Positions 1 through 10,243 of a stretch of 64,000 nt of DNA are shown piece by piece (position 1 is the stretch's first letter; every line of letters begins with the position of its first letter). Origin of the DNA: Bretschneidera sinensis (taxonomy: Eukaryota; Streptophyta; Magnoliopsida; Brassicales; Akaniaceae). Made by a program: the position numbers and the translations under genes. The stretch is taken from the NCBI GenBank assembly GCA_023935145.1, contig CM043698.1, positions 86,617,501 through 86,681,500 of the forward strand, written 5' to 3'. The notes beneath the pieces are model-generated. The model saw only the letters and a list, made by a program, of their open reading frames with translations. It was not told the DNA's origin and made no database searches.

Positions 1-795
1 GTATGGAAGCAAAAACCTTGGTATAATGAAGACGCCACAATCAATTGTGGAAGGATTGATTGATAAGTCGGAGCTGAACGCCACAAGGAAGAACCCTTGA
101 TAAGTTCAAAAGTTCTTTGAAGAACCAATAGAGGAAGCAAACCTCAAATATTTTCTGAATTCTATAATGCTTTCAACTTACAACACACAAGTATTTATAG
201 AGCTTAGAACAACCCTCTAAGCTTAGGACAAGCAAGAAAACAGCATAAAACATGTAAGGAATCAAGGAATTGGCCAAAAGTAAAAAGAGGAACACAATTT
301 CGGATTTTCAGGAGCACCCAATGACCAGAATTCAAACGGTTATATCTTTTTGTACACATCTCCAAATGGGCTAAAACTTGTTTGGTTGGAAAGATGACGA
401 TTTGATCTTTAATTTGGACTTAAGAAAGTCTTAAGAAGGATGTTGTTTGGGCCTGTTATGATGAGCCTAAATCCAGTATGCTATTGCATCCGAATCTTCT
501 TCCACTTTGGGCTTGGACCTTGCACCTTACTTAGTTGACAAGAGACTAGGTGATTATTATTGGGCAGGCCCTTGTTATGTTGGACATACCCATGTCACTA
601 TCAATAGCTTGGATTAAACTTATTATGCTTTCATCTCCTGTTGGGCCAAGCTTGGAATGCCTCATTTTAGATTCAGCCCAAATCTCTTGAATCAGCCCAT
701 TAAGTGCTTCTTTGACTTTCTTGGATCTTGATCTAGTAATTGGCCCAACTGGAATATGCAATGGATCCTTTAATAGTGCTTGTTGATTCTCATCA
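1..795 (-). mobile_element. CRM-type LTR, antisense, cut by window start
   Basis: Reverse-complement similarity to the two LTRs of the CRM-like element at 38610-39580 and 53931-54904 is plain across the stretch: the opening bases match the 'cttcattataccaagg' part of those LTRs, and the sense start TGATGAGAATC lies at 795. Its sense 5' part encodes the C-terminal extension of Pol, as in the other copies. About 150 bases of the LTR end are probably beyond the window edge. At 796 the sequence changes to gag of a sense-strand element, not to CRM pol, so this is a 5' LTR or a solo LTR, not a 3' LTR. It appears inserted into, or joined to, the gag of element R. Confidence 0.8.
546..795 (-). pseudogene. 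Pol C-terminal extension encoded inside CRM-type LTR
   Basis: The antisense frame encodes a GPITRSRSKKVKEALNGLIQ stretch, matching GPVTRARAKRFKETLNGLIQ at the end of Pol in the CRM-like element (stop at 54069). In that element this segment lies downstream of the integrase core and inside the 3' LTR. Here it stands alone because no pol precedes it. Basic and hydrophilic, it probably lies in the integrase tail. The frame runs to 546, about 40 codons beyond the stop of the other copy, so the original stop seems lost or the families differ. Not expressed as a protein on its own, as far as can be seen. Confidence 0.6.
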
Positions 796-1075
796 AGTCG
801 CAAAGAAGAGAAGTCCAAGAACTCACCCGATCATAAGTGAGTTCAAGAAACCAGAGAGGTTTGACTCATCCAAGAACAAGGGCAAAGGTGGGGGAGACAG
901 AGACAAATATCAGAAGGGCGGTCTGAGGAAACCACCTATTCATAAGTGGAAGTCCACTAGGGAAGGGGACAGGAAGAGAGAGCCATTAGCATGCTTCTTG
1001 TGTAAAGGTCCTCATCGGGTACAGGATTGCCCGAGATGAACCAAGATCTCTGCCATTGCCAGAGAAGAGGGAGAG
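796..1075 (+). pseudogene. gag C-terminal part with zinc knuckle
   Basis: A basic linker rich in Lys and Gly (KNKGKGGGDRDKYQKGG) is followed by a cysteine-histidine motif CFLCKGPHRVQDC at 992-1030, of form C-X2-C-X3-H-X4-C. Such zinc knuckles in Gag bind the element RNA during particle assembly. The frame stops at 1037-1039 (TGA), yet the same frame after the stop still reads TKISAIAREE to about 1070, after which the neighbouring frame takes over. I read this as decay (stop plus small indel) rather than a programmed frameshift. The N-terminal Gag is absent. Confidence 0.75.
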
Positions 1076-1713
1076 ATACTCTCAAGCTTGGTTCTATCAT
1101 GCTCAGCTCGATCAAAGCGAAAAGGTTTGGCAAACAGAAAGGACTTATGTTTACCGACATCATGGTGGCTGGCACCAAGGTTAGTGCTCTTGTAGACACT
1201 GGGGCTTCTGATCTCTTTGTATCCGAGGAAATGTCAAAGAGATTACACCTTAAGTTGGAGAAAGGCAACGGGTGGATCAAGACGTTCAATTCAAAAGAAG
1301 TTCTGAAAATGGGTGTAGCACAAGAGGTGGAGCTACAACTCGGAGATTGGAAGGGCAAGGAAATTCTTGAGGTAATCCCCCTTGATGATTATGACTTTGT
1401 AATTGGGATAAATTTCCTTGATCGGATTAATGCCTTGCTAGTGCCATTTGCCAACTGTTTGTGCATCCTTGATTCTCGATGCCAATGTCTCATGCCGGTA
1501 AGACGAGACTCTGGCCAAGCTAGTCTGGTTTTATCGGCAATCCAACTAGCCAAGGGAGTGAAAAGGGACGAAGTCACATACTTGGCCATCTTGAAATATG
1601 AGGGGGTTCTAGAGCCTAAGGATGAGACTTCTCTTAAGGTGCTTGAGCTCTTAGAGTCTTTTGTTGATGTAATGCCCCCGGAGTTACCCAAGAAGCTCCC
1701 ACCTAAGAGATAG
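1027..1713 (+). pseudogene. Retropepsin-like protease and linker to RT
   Basis: An aspartic protease domain is clear: LVDTGASDLFVS carries the catalytic D-T-G triad at about 1190-1210, and VIGINFLDRINALL is the usual second conserved block. It would cleave the Gag-Pol polyprotein. The frame ends with TAG at 1711-1713 just before the RT lead-in, and the following frame continues in the same phase, so this is one pro-pol frame broken by a stop. The first Met at 1027 is only the first in the open frame and need not be a start. Confidence 0.8.
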
Positions 1714-2929
1714 GTGGATCATAAGATCGAGTTGGTGTCTACCGCCCAACCACCAGCCAATGCTCCATACCGAATGTCACCTCTCGAGCTTGAAGAATTA
1801 AGGAGACAACTTAAGGAGTTGGTTGATGTGGGATTCGTGCGACCTTCCAAGGCACCCTATGGTGCACCTGTTTCGTTCTAACGAAAACACGATGGTTCGA
1901 TGAGGATGTGCATCGATTATAGAGCCCTCAACAAGCTCACGGTGAAGAACAAGTACCCCATCCCACTCATTGTGGACTTGTTTGATCAACTTGGGGATGT
2001 CAAATGATTCACCAAGCTAGATTTGAGATCGGGGTACTACCAAGTCCGGATAACAGAGAGAGATGAGCCAAAGACAGCGTGTGTCACTCGCTATGGTTCT
2101 TATGAGTTTCTTGTGATGCCTTTCGGACTCACAAATGCTCCAACAACTTTTTGCACTCTAATGAACAAGGTACTCCAACCCTTTCTAGATTACTTTGTGG
2201 TTGTTTAGCTTGACGATATTGTTATATATAGTCAATCTCTAGAGGAGCATGTGGGGCACTTGAGACAGGTATTCCAAGTTCTGAGAGAGAATGAGCTCTA
2301 TGTGAAGAAAAAAAAGTGCTCATTTGCCCAACATGAGGTACCATTCCTTGGCCACATAGTAGGCGGAGGAAAGATTCAGATAAATGGAGGCAAGATTCAG
2401 GCGATCATTGATTGGAGGCCACCAACCAAGGTTACTGAGCTGAGATCGTTCCTTGGGTTAGTGAACTATTATTGGCGCTTCATCAGGGGCTACTCAACCA
2501 TCACCACACCCTTGACTGATATGCTCAAGAAGGGGAGAGTGTGGGAATGGAGTTCAGTATGTCAAGGGGCCTTTGAGCAGTTGAAACGGGCAATCACAGA
2601 AGAGCCAGTCCTTGCCCTACCGAATCACACCAAGTCTTATAAGGTCCACATGGATGCATCTGACTTCGCTATTGGAGGAGTCCTGATGCAAGATGGCCAT
2701 CCGATCACTTTTGATAACCGAAAGCTCAATGAGACCAAATGAAAATACACGGTTTAAGAGAAGGAGATGACGGTTGTGGTCCATTGTCTGCGCACATGGA
2801 GGCATTATCTTTTGGGGTCTAAGTTTATGTTGAAGACCGACAATATGGCCACAAGCTATTTTCAGACTCAAAAAGAAGCTCTCTCCCAAGCAAGCCCGAT
2901 GACAAGATTTCCTTGCCGAGTTTGATTTT
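1714..2929 (+). pseudogene. Reverse transcriptase and RNase H, decayed
   Basis: RT blocks are present: the [19 protein letters not shown] region, [11 protein letters not shown], and an active-site box at 2206-2217 where the expected Tyr of Y-L-D-D is a TAG stop, leaving L-D-D. The connection domain is followed by RNase H with [16 protein letters not shown] and, after stops at 2740 and 2755, EKEMTVVVHCLRTWRHYLL and LKTDN. Further stops lie at 1879 and 2005. Near 2880-2900 a small indel moves the reading frame from phase 1 to phase 2, where integrase continues. The enzyme would copy element RNA into DNA and degrade the RNA strand; this copy cannot. Confidence 0.85.
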
Positions 2930-3934
2930 TTGTTAGAGTACAAGCCAGGAAAGACCAACACAGTAACGGATGCACTAAGCCGAAAGGTAGAGTTTGCTGC
3001 CATTAGCCGACCACAGGGGACCTTGGTGGATCGCATTAAGGAGAGATTGTCCCATGATCCGACCGCCAAGTCTTTGATGGAGTATGCCACAAAGGGGAAG
3101 ACCCGGAGGTTCTGGCTCGAGGGAGACTTGCTCCATACCAAAGGGAATCGGTTATATGTGCCGCTTCATGGGACATTGCGGAAGGAGGTGATGCAAGAGT
3201 ACCACGATTCCAAGTGGGCTGTTCACCCAGGTGTCCACCGCACCCTAGTGCTTGTGGAGGAACGCTACTACTGGCCGCACTTGAGGGACGACATTGAGGT
3301 ATATGTGAAGACTTATCTTGTGTGTCAAAAAGAAAAAGTATAGCAAAAATCACTTGGAGTTCTCTTGGAACCATTGCCAATTTCAGAGCGTCCTTGGGAG
3401 AGTATCTCCATGGATTTCATTGTGGGGCTACCCAAAAATGAGGGATTTGGGAGCATTATGGTGGTGGTGGACCGGTTTTCAAAGTATGGGACTTTCATTC
3501 CGGCTACCAAAGAATGTCCAGCAGAGGAGGCAGCCAGGTTGTTTCTCAAGTATGTGGTGAAGTACTGAGGTGTACCACAGTCCATTGTTAGTGATCGGGA
3601 TGGATGGTTCACAGGACGGTTTTGGACAGAACTGTTCAAATTACTCAGATCGGATCTAAACTTCTCCACTAGTATGCACCCCCAAACCAATGGACAGACT
3701 GAGCAGGTGAATGCTTTGTTGGAGACATATCTCCGACACTATGTGAGTGCCTCGCAACGAGATTGGCCAAAGTTACTAGTTGTGGCTCAGTTTTCCTATA
3801 ATTTGCAAAAGAGTGAGGCCACCAACCAAAGTGCCTTCGAGATTGTGTTAGGACGACAGCTTCACACTCCGAGTACTATTGCTGTGGGTTACACGGGGTC
3901 AACTCCAGCAGCCAATAAGTTTGCTAAAGCATGA
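2930..3934 (+). pseudogene. Integrase zinc-binding and catalytic core, decayed
   Basis: The end of RNase H (YKPGKTNTVTDALSRK) leads into the integrase zinc-binding domain, where HH is present but the first of the paired cysteines reads Tyr (KTYLVCQ). The catalytic core keeps all three acidic residues: Asp in SMDFIVGLP (3413), Asp in VSDRDGWF (3593) and Glu in GQTEQVN (3701), with 35 residues between the second Asp and Glu. Stops at 3341, 3566 and 3932 are all in one frame. Integrase would join the cDNA ends to host DNA, leaving 5-bp target duplications. Confidence 0.85.
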
Positions 3935-3949
3935 CAAGAGCAAACCGAT

Positions 3950-4486
3950 TTGGTTCGAGTTTGCCTACACAAGGCAGCCAAGCGTTCCAAGAAGTGGGCT
4001 GATCGTAAGAGACGAGATATGCAGTACCAAGTGGGAGATTATGTGCTTGTGAAGCTACATTTGGTACTTCACACCAAGGGGCTCCATAAAGCATTAGTAC
4101 GCATATATGAAGGGCCTTTCAGAGTTCTTCAGAGAGTAGGCAACGTGGCCTACAAACTTGAGCTACCATCCAAGCTCAAGGTGCACCCGGTCTTCCATGT
4201 GAGTATATTGAAACCATTCCATGAAGACCAAGATGATCCGGATCGAGATGAGTCACAACGAGCCCCTATGGGAGTTAGGGCCTCATATGACAGAGACATT
4301 GAGAGCATACTGGCTGACTAAGTCTTAAGACGAAAGTACTATAAGCTGAGGCATGAGTACTTGATACGATGGAAGAGACAACCCGACAGTGAGACTAGTT
4401 GGGAACCAGCCGAGGCCTTGTGGCAATTCTGGACGAGGATTGACCAGTTTCAAGCCGAGAGTGCGACGAGGACGTCGCTAGATTGA
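3950..4486 (+). pseudogene. Integrase C-terminus with chromodomain
   Basis: This continues the integrase frame. [13 protein letters not shown] is the usual integrase end, and after a TAA at 4319-4321 the frame reads on through LRHEYLIRWKR and SETSWEPAEALWQF to a TGA at 4484. The aromatic and W-x4-E features are those of a chromodomain, which in chromoviruses steers integration to marked chromatin. The 3' LTR starts 12 bases after the stop. The internal TAA means only the part before it could be made. Confidence 0.8.
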
Positions 4487-4497
4487 GTGAGGGAGAA

Positions 4498-4953
4498 TGT
4501 CACAGCCCATGTAAGAACTGTGTGTTCAAGGGTTTCCTAGTGCCCCTTTGATTATAATGTACAGCCTTATATTGCACATGCACTACATGGTAGTACTGTA
4601 TAGCATTCTAATACACATGCATTATATAGTAGCACCTTGTACTATTGTACTACACTTAGAATTGCATAGGATTGTGACACATGGCAAGATGATAGCCATG
4701 GATGTAAGGGAGCTCTCCCTATATAAGGGGGCTTTCCCCTCACTTGTAATTCACTCATTCACTTATACAAGCAATAGCAAGCTCTCTAGCTTTGCCTCAT
4801 CCTCTCTCTTGTGTGCCTATTTTCTTTGAGCGAGTTTAGCTTCGAGGGTAGTTCTCTTGAGTTGTCAAGAGGAAGGCTGACTTAGGCATTCAACGGAGGT
4901 GTTTCCAAGCCTAAGGCCGCACGGTTAGCAACTTCAGCTTGCAGCCCATGACA
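4498..4953 (+). mobile_element. 3' LTR of element R
   Basis: The start TGTCACAGCCCATG follows a purine tract (gagtgagggagaa, 4483-4497), and the end GCAGCCCATGACA closes it with the expected TG...CA ends, total 456 bp. A TATA box (ctatataagggg) lies near 4719-4730 in the expected promoter position. The bases after the end, catgc, would be the target duplication, but the partner side is lost with the 5' end. No second copy of this LTR is in the window, so the 3' boundary rests on TG...CA symmetry. Confidence 0.75.
4720..4728 (+). promoter_or_regulatory. TATA box in LTR of element R
   Basis: The string tatataagg sits about 225 bases from the LTR end and is followed by a pyrimidine-rich stretch, as is common around a retrotransposon transcription start. 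Position and wording support a core promoter; activity is not known. Confidence 0.45.
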
Positions 4954-5217
4954 CATGCACACATAAGATAGTAAATATGCAATTTAATTAAAACAATTAT
5001 AAAAATACATAAATATTAATATTTAATGATAAATCATCACTCTAATATTTTACAAATCAAAATTTAAGACAAACTGAGTATTAAAAGCCATTTGATTTAT
5101 CATGGTGGTTTACGTAGCATATTTGCCATTGAAAATTAAAACTAAAATTGGATAATTAATTTTTTTATAATTTTTTTTTTATATATGATCTTAATATGAC
5201 CAATATTTTTATGGTTA
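4954..5217. other. AT-rich DNA, no gene seen
   Basis: The stretch has long A and T runs and no open frame, LTR similarity or repeat that I can recognise. It separates the R 3' LTR from the GAGCTCGA-rich element. Confidence 0.5.
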
Positions 5218-5674
5218 AGGGTGAACTCGAATGAAATCGAGCTCGTATACTAAGGCATTTAAACTCGGCTCGATTTAAAATGAGCAAGCTCGAGTTCGAA
5301 TCAAGCTCGAAAATTGAGCTCAAGTTCGATTAATTTTACGATGACTCAAACTCGATAACAAACGAGCCTATTTAAGTCCAAGCTCAAACCTGAATCTTGG
5401 ATTGCCCATTCAAACTCGAGTTCAAACCTAAATTATAATTTTAATAAACAAAAATATTAAATAAATATTGGTTCGAGCTCGAGCTCGGTTAGGTTCAAGC
5501 TCGATAATACTTTATTGAACTGTTTAAAAGCTTTTCGAGTCGATCCTTAATGTATTCAAGCTCGGCTTGCTAACTTATTCGAGCCTAATTTTCAAGCTCG
5601 AGCTCGACCGAGTCGAGCTTTAATCTAGCTTGAACTCGAATAGCTCGGTAAAAGCTCGACTTGAATCCAACCCT
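5218..5674. mobile_element. Candidate non-autonomous TIR element rich in GAGCTCGA
   Basis: The segment opens with agggtgaactcgaatg and closes with the complement of agggttggattcaagtcg, so its ends are imperfect inverted repeats of about 20 bases. Inside, words such as GAGCTCG, AAGCTCGA and CTCGAGTTCGA occur over a dozen times on both strands, which makes the whole segment able to fold on itself. Length is 457 bp and there is no coding frame. A clean target duplication was not found (left atggtta, right atggtaa a few bases away), so the class (hAT-like MITE or other) is open. Confidence 0.45.
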
Positions 5675-5808
5675 ACTTATGATGGTAATTGATTGTTTTT
5701 ATGATTTATGTATTTATGAGAAAGTTAAACATGGATGAAATTTTCTTTCATAGGAAAAATGTTGAGGATTATTTAGCATTTTACTTGCAAATATATATGT
5801 TTATCTCA

Positions 5809-6245
5809 CACTACAAGGAAAGCGCACATCACCGAGGGATTTTCCCCTCGGTGAAGATAATCATCACCGAGGGAGTGATTTACTCGTCGGTGCTATCCTC
5901 CTCAATAATACGAATTTTCAACGAGGGCCAAAGATTGCCCTTAGTGATACTCTATCCCCAATGGAAAATAACGAGGGATTAATCCCTCAATGATTTATTT
6001 TAAAATTTTTATTTATTAATCAGTTTAAAAATAATAAAATATTAAGGTTATCACTGATGGATCCATCCCTTGGTAATAATTTATTTTAAAAAAAATTGAA
6101 AATTTATAAAAAAAAAAACTTAATACCAAGGGATGGATCCCTCCGTAATAGTATTTTAAAAAATATGTAAAATAGTATCATAGAATAGTATTTTTTTATA
6201 AAAATTTCCTATATTACTATTATCCGTCGGTGATAATAATTAATT
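5809..6245. mobile_element. CACTA (En/Spm) transposon terminus with subterminal repeats
   Basis: CACTACAAGGAAA at 5809 matches the terminal motif of plant CACTA elements. It is followed by six or seven units that pair ACCGAGGGAT-like with ATCCCTCGGT-like words, for example at 5829-5853, 5871-5903 and 6050-6092, each able to form a short hairpin. Subterminal repeats of this kind bind the transposase in the CACTA family. The opposite terminus (complement CCTTGTAGTG) is not present nearby, so the element is broken, perhaps at the microsatellite or satellite to the right. Confidence 0.7.
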
Positions 6246-6519
6246 TTAAAAAATATTTGTTTTATTTCTTTTTTCCATGTTAAAAAGTATTCAACCTGCT
6301 TGAAATGCATTTAAAAAAATACAAAATATAACGAAATCAAGAATACAAAATATTCCATAAATTAATAAAATATTATTTAAGAATGACCAAATTAAAATAC
6401 ATTCAATAATAGAATATAAAAAAAATTTAAAAATACAAATGTCTAAAAATAAAATTATGGGTCGACCAGGTCCGTGCCATTGTCGTACAAATGGTCAGCA
6501 TCATCCTCTGCAACCAGAT

Positions 6520-6521
<2 letters not shown>
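6246..6521. other. AT-rich stretch, possible inner CACTA sequence
   Basis: Mostly A/T with no long frame. On the minus strand 6520-6455 reads an acidic tail (DLVAEDDADHLYDNG and then DLVDP) ending in TAA at 6457-6455. An acidic end of a transposase encoded toward the CACTA terminus would fit the position, but the piece is too short to identify. Confidence 0.3.

Positions 6522-6576
<55 letters not shown>
6522..6576. repeat. Compound microsatellite (TA)n(CA)n
   Basis: About 18 TA units run directly into about 10 CA units. The site lies between the CACTA remnant and the satellite array and may mark a slippage-prone or recombined boundary. Confidence 0.95.
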
Positions 6577-6629
6577 GTTAAAATATACGTAAACAAAAAC
6601 CGAAACTAGCTAATTTATGAAAGTAAAAT

Positions 6630-8086
6630 TTTTCGAAACCCCCCAGCATTGTAATTCGTGATCCCAAATGGATTACTTTTCTTCCCAGTAGTAACATTCT
6701 ACCAAAAGACCGTGATAGTAACCATGTCTAGTCCGTTAGACAAGTACTTTACTGTTTTGACCTAAAAACCGTTAAGTTATCTACTTTATTAGTCTAAAAC
6801 CCCTCGGGTTTGTAACCCGTAATCCGAAATGGATTTCGTTTATTCCTACTAGTCACATTCTACCAAACAGACGTGACAGTAATCCGTCCTTATTCATTAC
6901 ACAAGTACTTTAATGTTTTGACCTTAAAGCCTCTAAGTTATCTACTTTTTTTAGTCTAAAACCCTCCGGGTTTGTAACCCGTAATCCAAAATAGATTCTG
7001 TTTTTTTTCGACTATTCATATTATACCAACAAACGTGACAGTAATCACAACTCATCCTTTAGACAAGTACTTTACTTTTTTTACCTTGGAACCGCTAAGT
7101 TAACTACTTTTTTTGTTTGAACCCCCTCGGGTTTGTAACACATGATCCGAAATAGATTTTGTTTTTTCCTACTAGTTATATTCTATGAAACAGACGTGAG
7201 GTAATGCTGTCTCATCCGTTAGACAAGTATTTTACTTTTTTTACCTTAAAACCGCTAAGTTATTTACTTTTTTTAGTCTGAAACCTCTTGGGTTTGTAAC
7301 TCGTGATTTGAAATGGATTTTGTTTGATCACACAAGTCACATTCTACCAAACGGATGTGACAGTAATCTCATGTTATCTGTTAGACAAGTACTTTACTAT
7401 TTTGACTTTAAAACCGCTAAATTAACTACGTTTTTAGTCTGAACACCTCGGGTTTGTAACACGTGATCCGAAATGGATTTTGTTTCTTTCCACTAGTCAT
7501 ATTCTACCAAACAGATGTCAGATAATCCTGCCTCATCCGTCAGACAAGTATTTTACTTTTTTGACTTTAAAACTGCTAAGTTATCTACTTTTTTTTTTAG
7601 TCTAAAACCTCTGGGGTTTATAACCCGTGATCCGAAATGGATTTTATTTATTCTCACTAGTCACATTCTAAGAAACAGACGTGATGGTAACCACACCTCA
7701 TCCGTTAGATAAGTACTTTACTATTATGACTTTAAAACCGCTAAGTTATCTATTTTTTTAATCCAAAACCCCTTGGGTTTGTAACCCATGATCCGAAATA
7801 GATTTTGTTTATTCTCACTATTCACATTCTACAAAACGGACGTGACTGTAACCTTGCCTCATTGGTTAGATAAGTACTTTACTGTTTTGACCTTAAAACC
7901 CCAAAGTTACTTACTTTTTAGTCCGAAAGCCCCTGGATTTGTAACCCATGATCCGAAATGGATTCTGTTTGTTCCACTAGACATATTCTACCAAATGGAC
8001 ATGACAGTAACCCCGCCTCATCCATTAAAAAAACAAAGTTATCTACTTTTTTAGTCTGAAATGCCCCAGGTTTGTAACTCATGTTC
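6630..8086. repeat. Tandem satellite array, unit about 161 bp, about nine copies
   Basis: The phrase gggtttgtaaccc (or a variant) recurs at 6651, 6812, 6974, 7135, 7296, 7456, 7620, 7781, 7941 and 8074. The steps are 161, 162, 161, 161, 160, 164, 161, 160 and 133 bases. Each unit carries AAACCC-CTC-GGGTTT, a small inverted repeat, then GATCCGAAATGGATT, ATTCTACCAAA, GACGTGACAGTAA and GACAAGTACTTTAC. The first copy is degenerate on its left and the last step lacks about 28 bases. The array ends abruptly in the middle of an X-family LTR. There is no coding frame. A unit of this length is typical of plant centromeric or pericentromeric satellites, though nothing here proves that location. Confidence 0.93.
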
Positions 8087-8647
8087 CCACATGTCGACAT
8101 GTTTTTATCTTAGATCAGCTGTCTTTCTGGTTCTTTTATTTTATTTACACCAGCCCCCTCTCGGTTCTTTTATTTCATACATATGCATATGAACAATTAT
8201 ATGAAATATGCATATGAACAACAATATAAAAACAAGTATGTATTCAGACATTAAATTTAGCTATCCTGTCTTTCCTCAAATTACTATTTGATCAATTTAA
8301 CTAATTTTTTCTCCTCATATATCATATCAATTTATCAACCATAACTTGTCAAGAATTTTATTTATCACATTCATTATTAAATCGACTCATATTCCAATAA
8401 TATTACTTCTCATATAATAACTTTTCACATATCAATTATACCTATCATACCCATCAAACAACTTTCATCTATTATCAAATCATAGGTTAATAATTTATTC
8501 AAATATTATCACTATATATTTCATATTTATCTTGATTACTTAAAGTAAACTTAACTCACTACGTAGCATTTAAAGCTACCCGTGGTTCACCTCCTTGCCT
8601 TTCCTGCTCCTCTCAGCAATTTCCCCCGGTTGCTGATCGTCAACACC
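8087..8647 (-). mobile_element. Fragment of X-family (Tekay-like) LTR
   Basis: From cccacatgtcgacatg onward the sequence matches the inner and 5'-end half of the X LTRs (compare 22095-22910 and 28935-29640), with shared runs such as gctacccgtgg and gctgatcgtcaacacc. It lacks the expanded 36-bp repeat seen in X2: only two units of gaccagccccctctcggtt type are present. It stops at 8647, where element Y starts, so Y seems inserted in this LTR after 'acacc'. Confidence 0.8.
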
Positions 8648-9952
8648 TGATAAGAGTCATAAAATGCATCTTAACAGTATTTATTTGTTAACATTTAGGG
8701 TTGATTTAGGGCTGAATTACACATTTATTCCTTAATAATTCTAAAGTGTCATTCTTGGTATATTGATTTATTTTGATGTATTTTCAAGTATTTTGGGATT
8801 AAAATAGATGGAAAAGCTAATGTTATTTAAAGCACGAAGATTCTATGCATATCGGAGTGAAGGAATGGTTTCGGAAGGACAAAATGAAGAGAAACCCATT
8901 TTTAGGGTTCCGTGCCGCGGCCACCAGAACCATTAAGAAGTTGGGATCAGACAGTTGTGCCGCGGTGAGGCAAGGTTTGCTCGGTGGCCACCAGAAACAT
9001 GGAAAAGCAAGGATCAAGGTTTGCGCCACGGCTCAGGAGCACTTCTACAGCCGTGCTGCGGCTTCCCTTTTCTGTGCCGTGGCGCTGGAACGATTGCCCT
9101 GTTTCTGTTTCACGACCTTATTAGGGCTTTAATGATATTTCTTGACCCAAAAATACCCTTGAACCTTCTGGGATATTAATAGAACACTTAGGATTTGCTC
9201 AAAAGGAGGCTAGAATTAGGAGAGCTACCATATTCTTCTTCATTAAGGTGATCAAACATGAGCCTAATGTCCAACTAAACTCCAAGCAATGCAAAAGGAT
9301 GAATTCTTAAGTGTAGTTGTTCTTATTTCTATCTTTGATTCAGTTGTATGGATTGATTATTAAACATTGTTTATGATTTACTCTTTGATTAAGTAAGAAT
9401 GAGAGAATTTACTCTTAATCCGGTGATTGCATCTTTCTCCTCCATATAAGTCTAGTCAAGCTCTTCTTATGTCAAGTTGTTAGATGTGATTGATTTCAGT
9501 AGATTTATCTTATAGGTTTGTCTATTACTGCAGTATTGGTATTGAAATATATTGTCGCTTCTTGATAATTTATAAGATAGATCATGTGTGTTTGAATGGA
9601 ATTAAAGAGTAATTTGTAGCAATTACATTAGAGTGTTTATGTGCTTTGATTGAATATTTACCAATTGCTTGTTTGGGATGTAAAACTAGAAATTGAGATA
9701 AAACAATTGAGTTAAGACAAGAATAAGGCAACGAACTTAGGAAGGATTCCTAGAACCTTATTATTTCTTTATTGAACCCTTCGTCATATTTTCACAACTC
9801 TCTCATATAATTTTAGTCGTAAAACTCAGATTTTCTTATTTGAATTTTATCATTTAGTGTTAAGGTTTACACTTTCTCTTGTAGTTCGCTTTCCTCATGG
9901 GATCGACACCTCAGCTATACATAATAATCGCGTGTTAGTTTGAGTGTAATCA
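8648..9952 (+). mobile_element. 5' LTR of element Y
   Basis: TGATAAGAGTCATAAAATGC at the start and GTGTAATCA at the end match the LTR ends of Y' (37505 and 55267). The middle (about 8900-9120) is GC-rich with repeated GTGCCGCGG-like words (GTGCCGCGGCCACC, TGTGCCGCGGTG, GTGCCGTGGCG), a section that Y' lacks. Length is 1305 bp. No clear TATA box was picked out. Confidence 0.88.
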
Positions 9953-9957
9953 AATTT

Positions 9958-9975
9958 TGGCACCGTTGCCGAGAA
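9958..9975 (+). other. Primer binding site of element Y
   Basis: TGGCACCGTTGCCGAGAA begins five bases after the LTR end. It is a one-base variant of the TGGCGCCGTTGCCGGGG primer site common in Athila/Tat elements, where a host tRNA primes minus-strand synthesis. Confidence 0.8.
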
Positions 9976-10243
9976 AATGCACTTAAGTACAAGGAAGATT
10001 GTCAACTTTGAGACAAGACAGTAATATTGTTCTTTGCTCTTTGTTTTGATTTTCTATTTTTTTTTGTTTTATTCGTTTCCTCTCTAATTCCTTTGGTGTA
10101 TGCGTAGACTGAGAGGTGCGTGAGGTAGATTCATTAAAAGACCCGAAATAGAGTTACCCTCTCCTACCACGTTCAATAGAGAAAGCTCGCCTAGATCAAA
10201 TCATAGTGCACACCCAAACGAGAATTCAGAAAATTCTGTTAAC

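Larger units (their letters stand above)
796..4953 (+). mobile_element. Truncated chromovirus-type Ty3/gypsy element (R)
   Basis: The domain order is gag zinc knuckle, protease, RT, RNase H, integrase, chromodomain, polypurine tract and 3' LTR, which is the order of plant chromoviruses. The 5' LTR, primer site and most of gag are missing on the left, where the CRM-type LTR abuts. At least ten in-frame stops and two or more frameshifts show it is dead. The clade is uncertain: the short LTR (456 bp) and the RT/RNase H wording suggest a Galadriel- or Reina-like group, but I could not run a phylogeny. Confidence 0.85.

Noticed and set aside
2617..3141. 174-codon minus-strand frame
   Set aside because: Antisense shadow of RNase H and integrase of element R; no similarity of its own.
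5675..5808. Short frame MIVFMIYVFMRKLN
   Set aside because: It runs across AT-rich DNA into the CACTA end without similarity or conservation.
6630..8086. CRISPR-like array
   Set aside because: The 161-bp units are repeats along their whole length without unique spacers, and the context is a plant genome.
8823..9179. Overlapping frames in the Y LTR
   Set aside because: GC-rich LTR section with few stops; not shared with Y' and lacking coding features.
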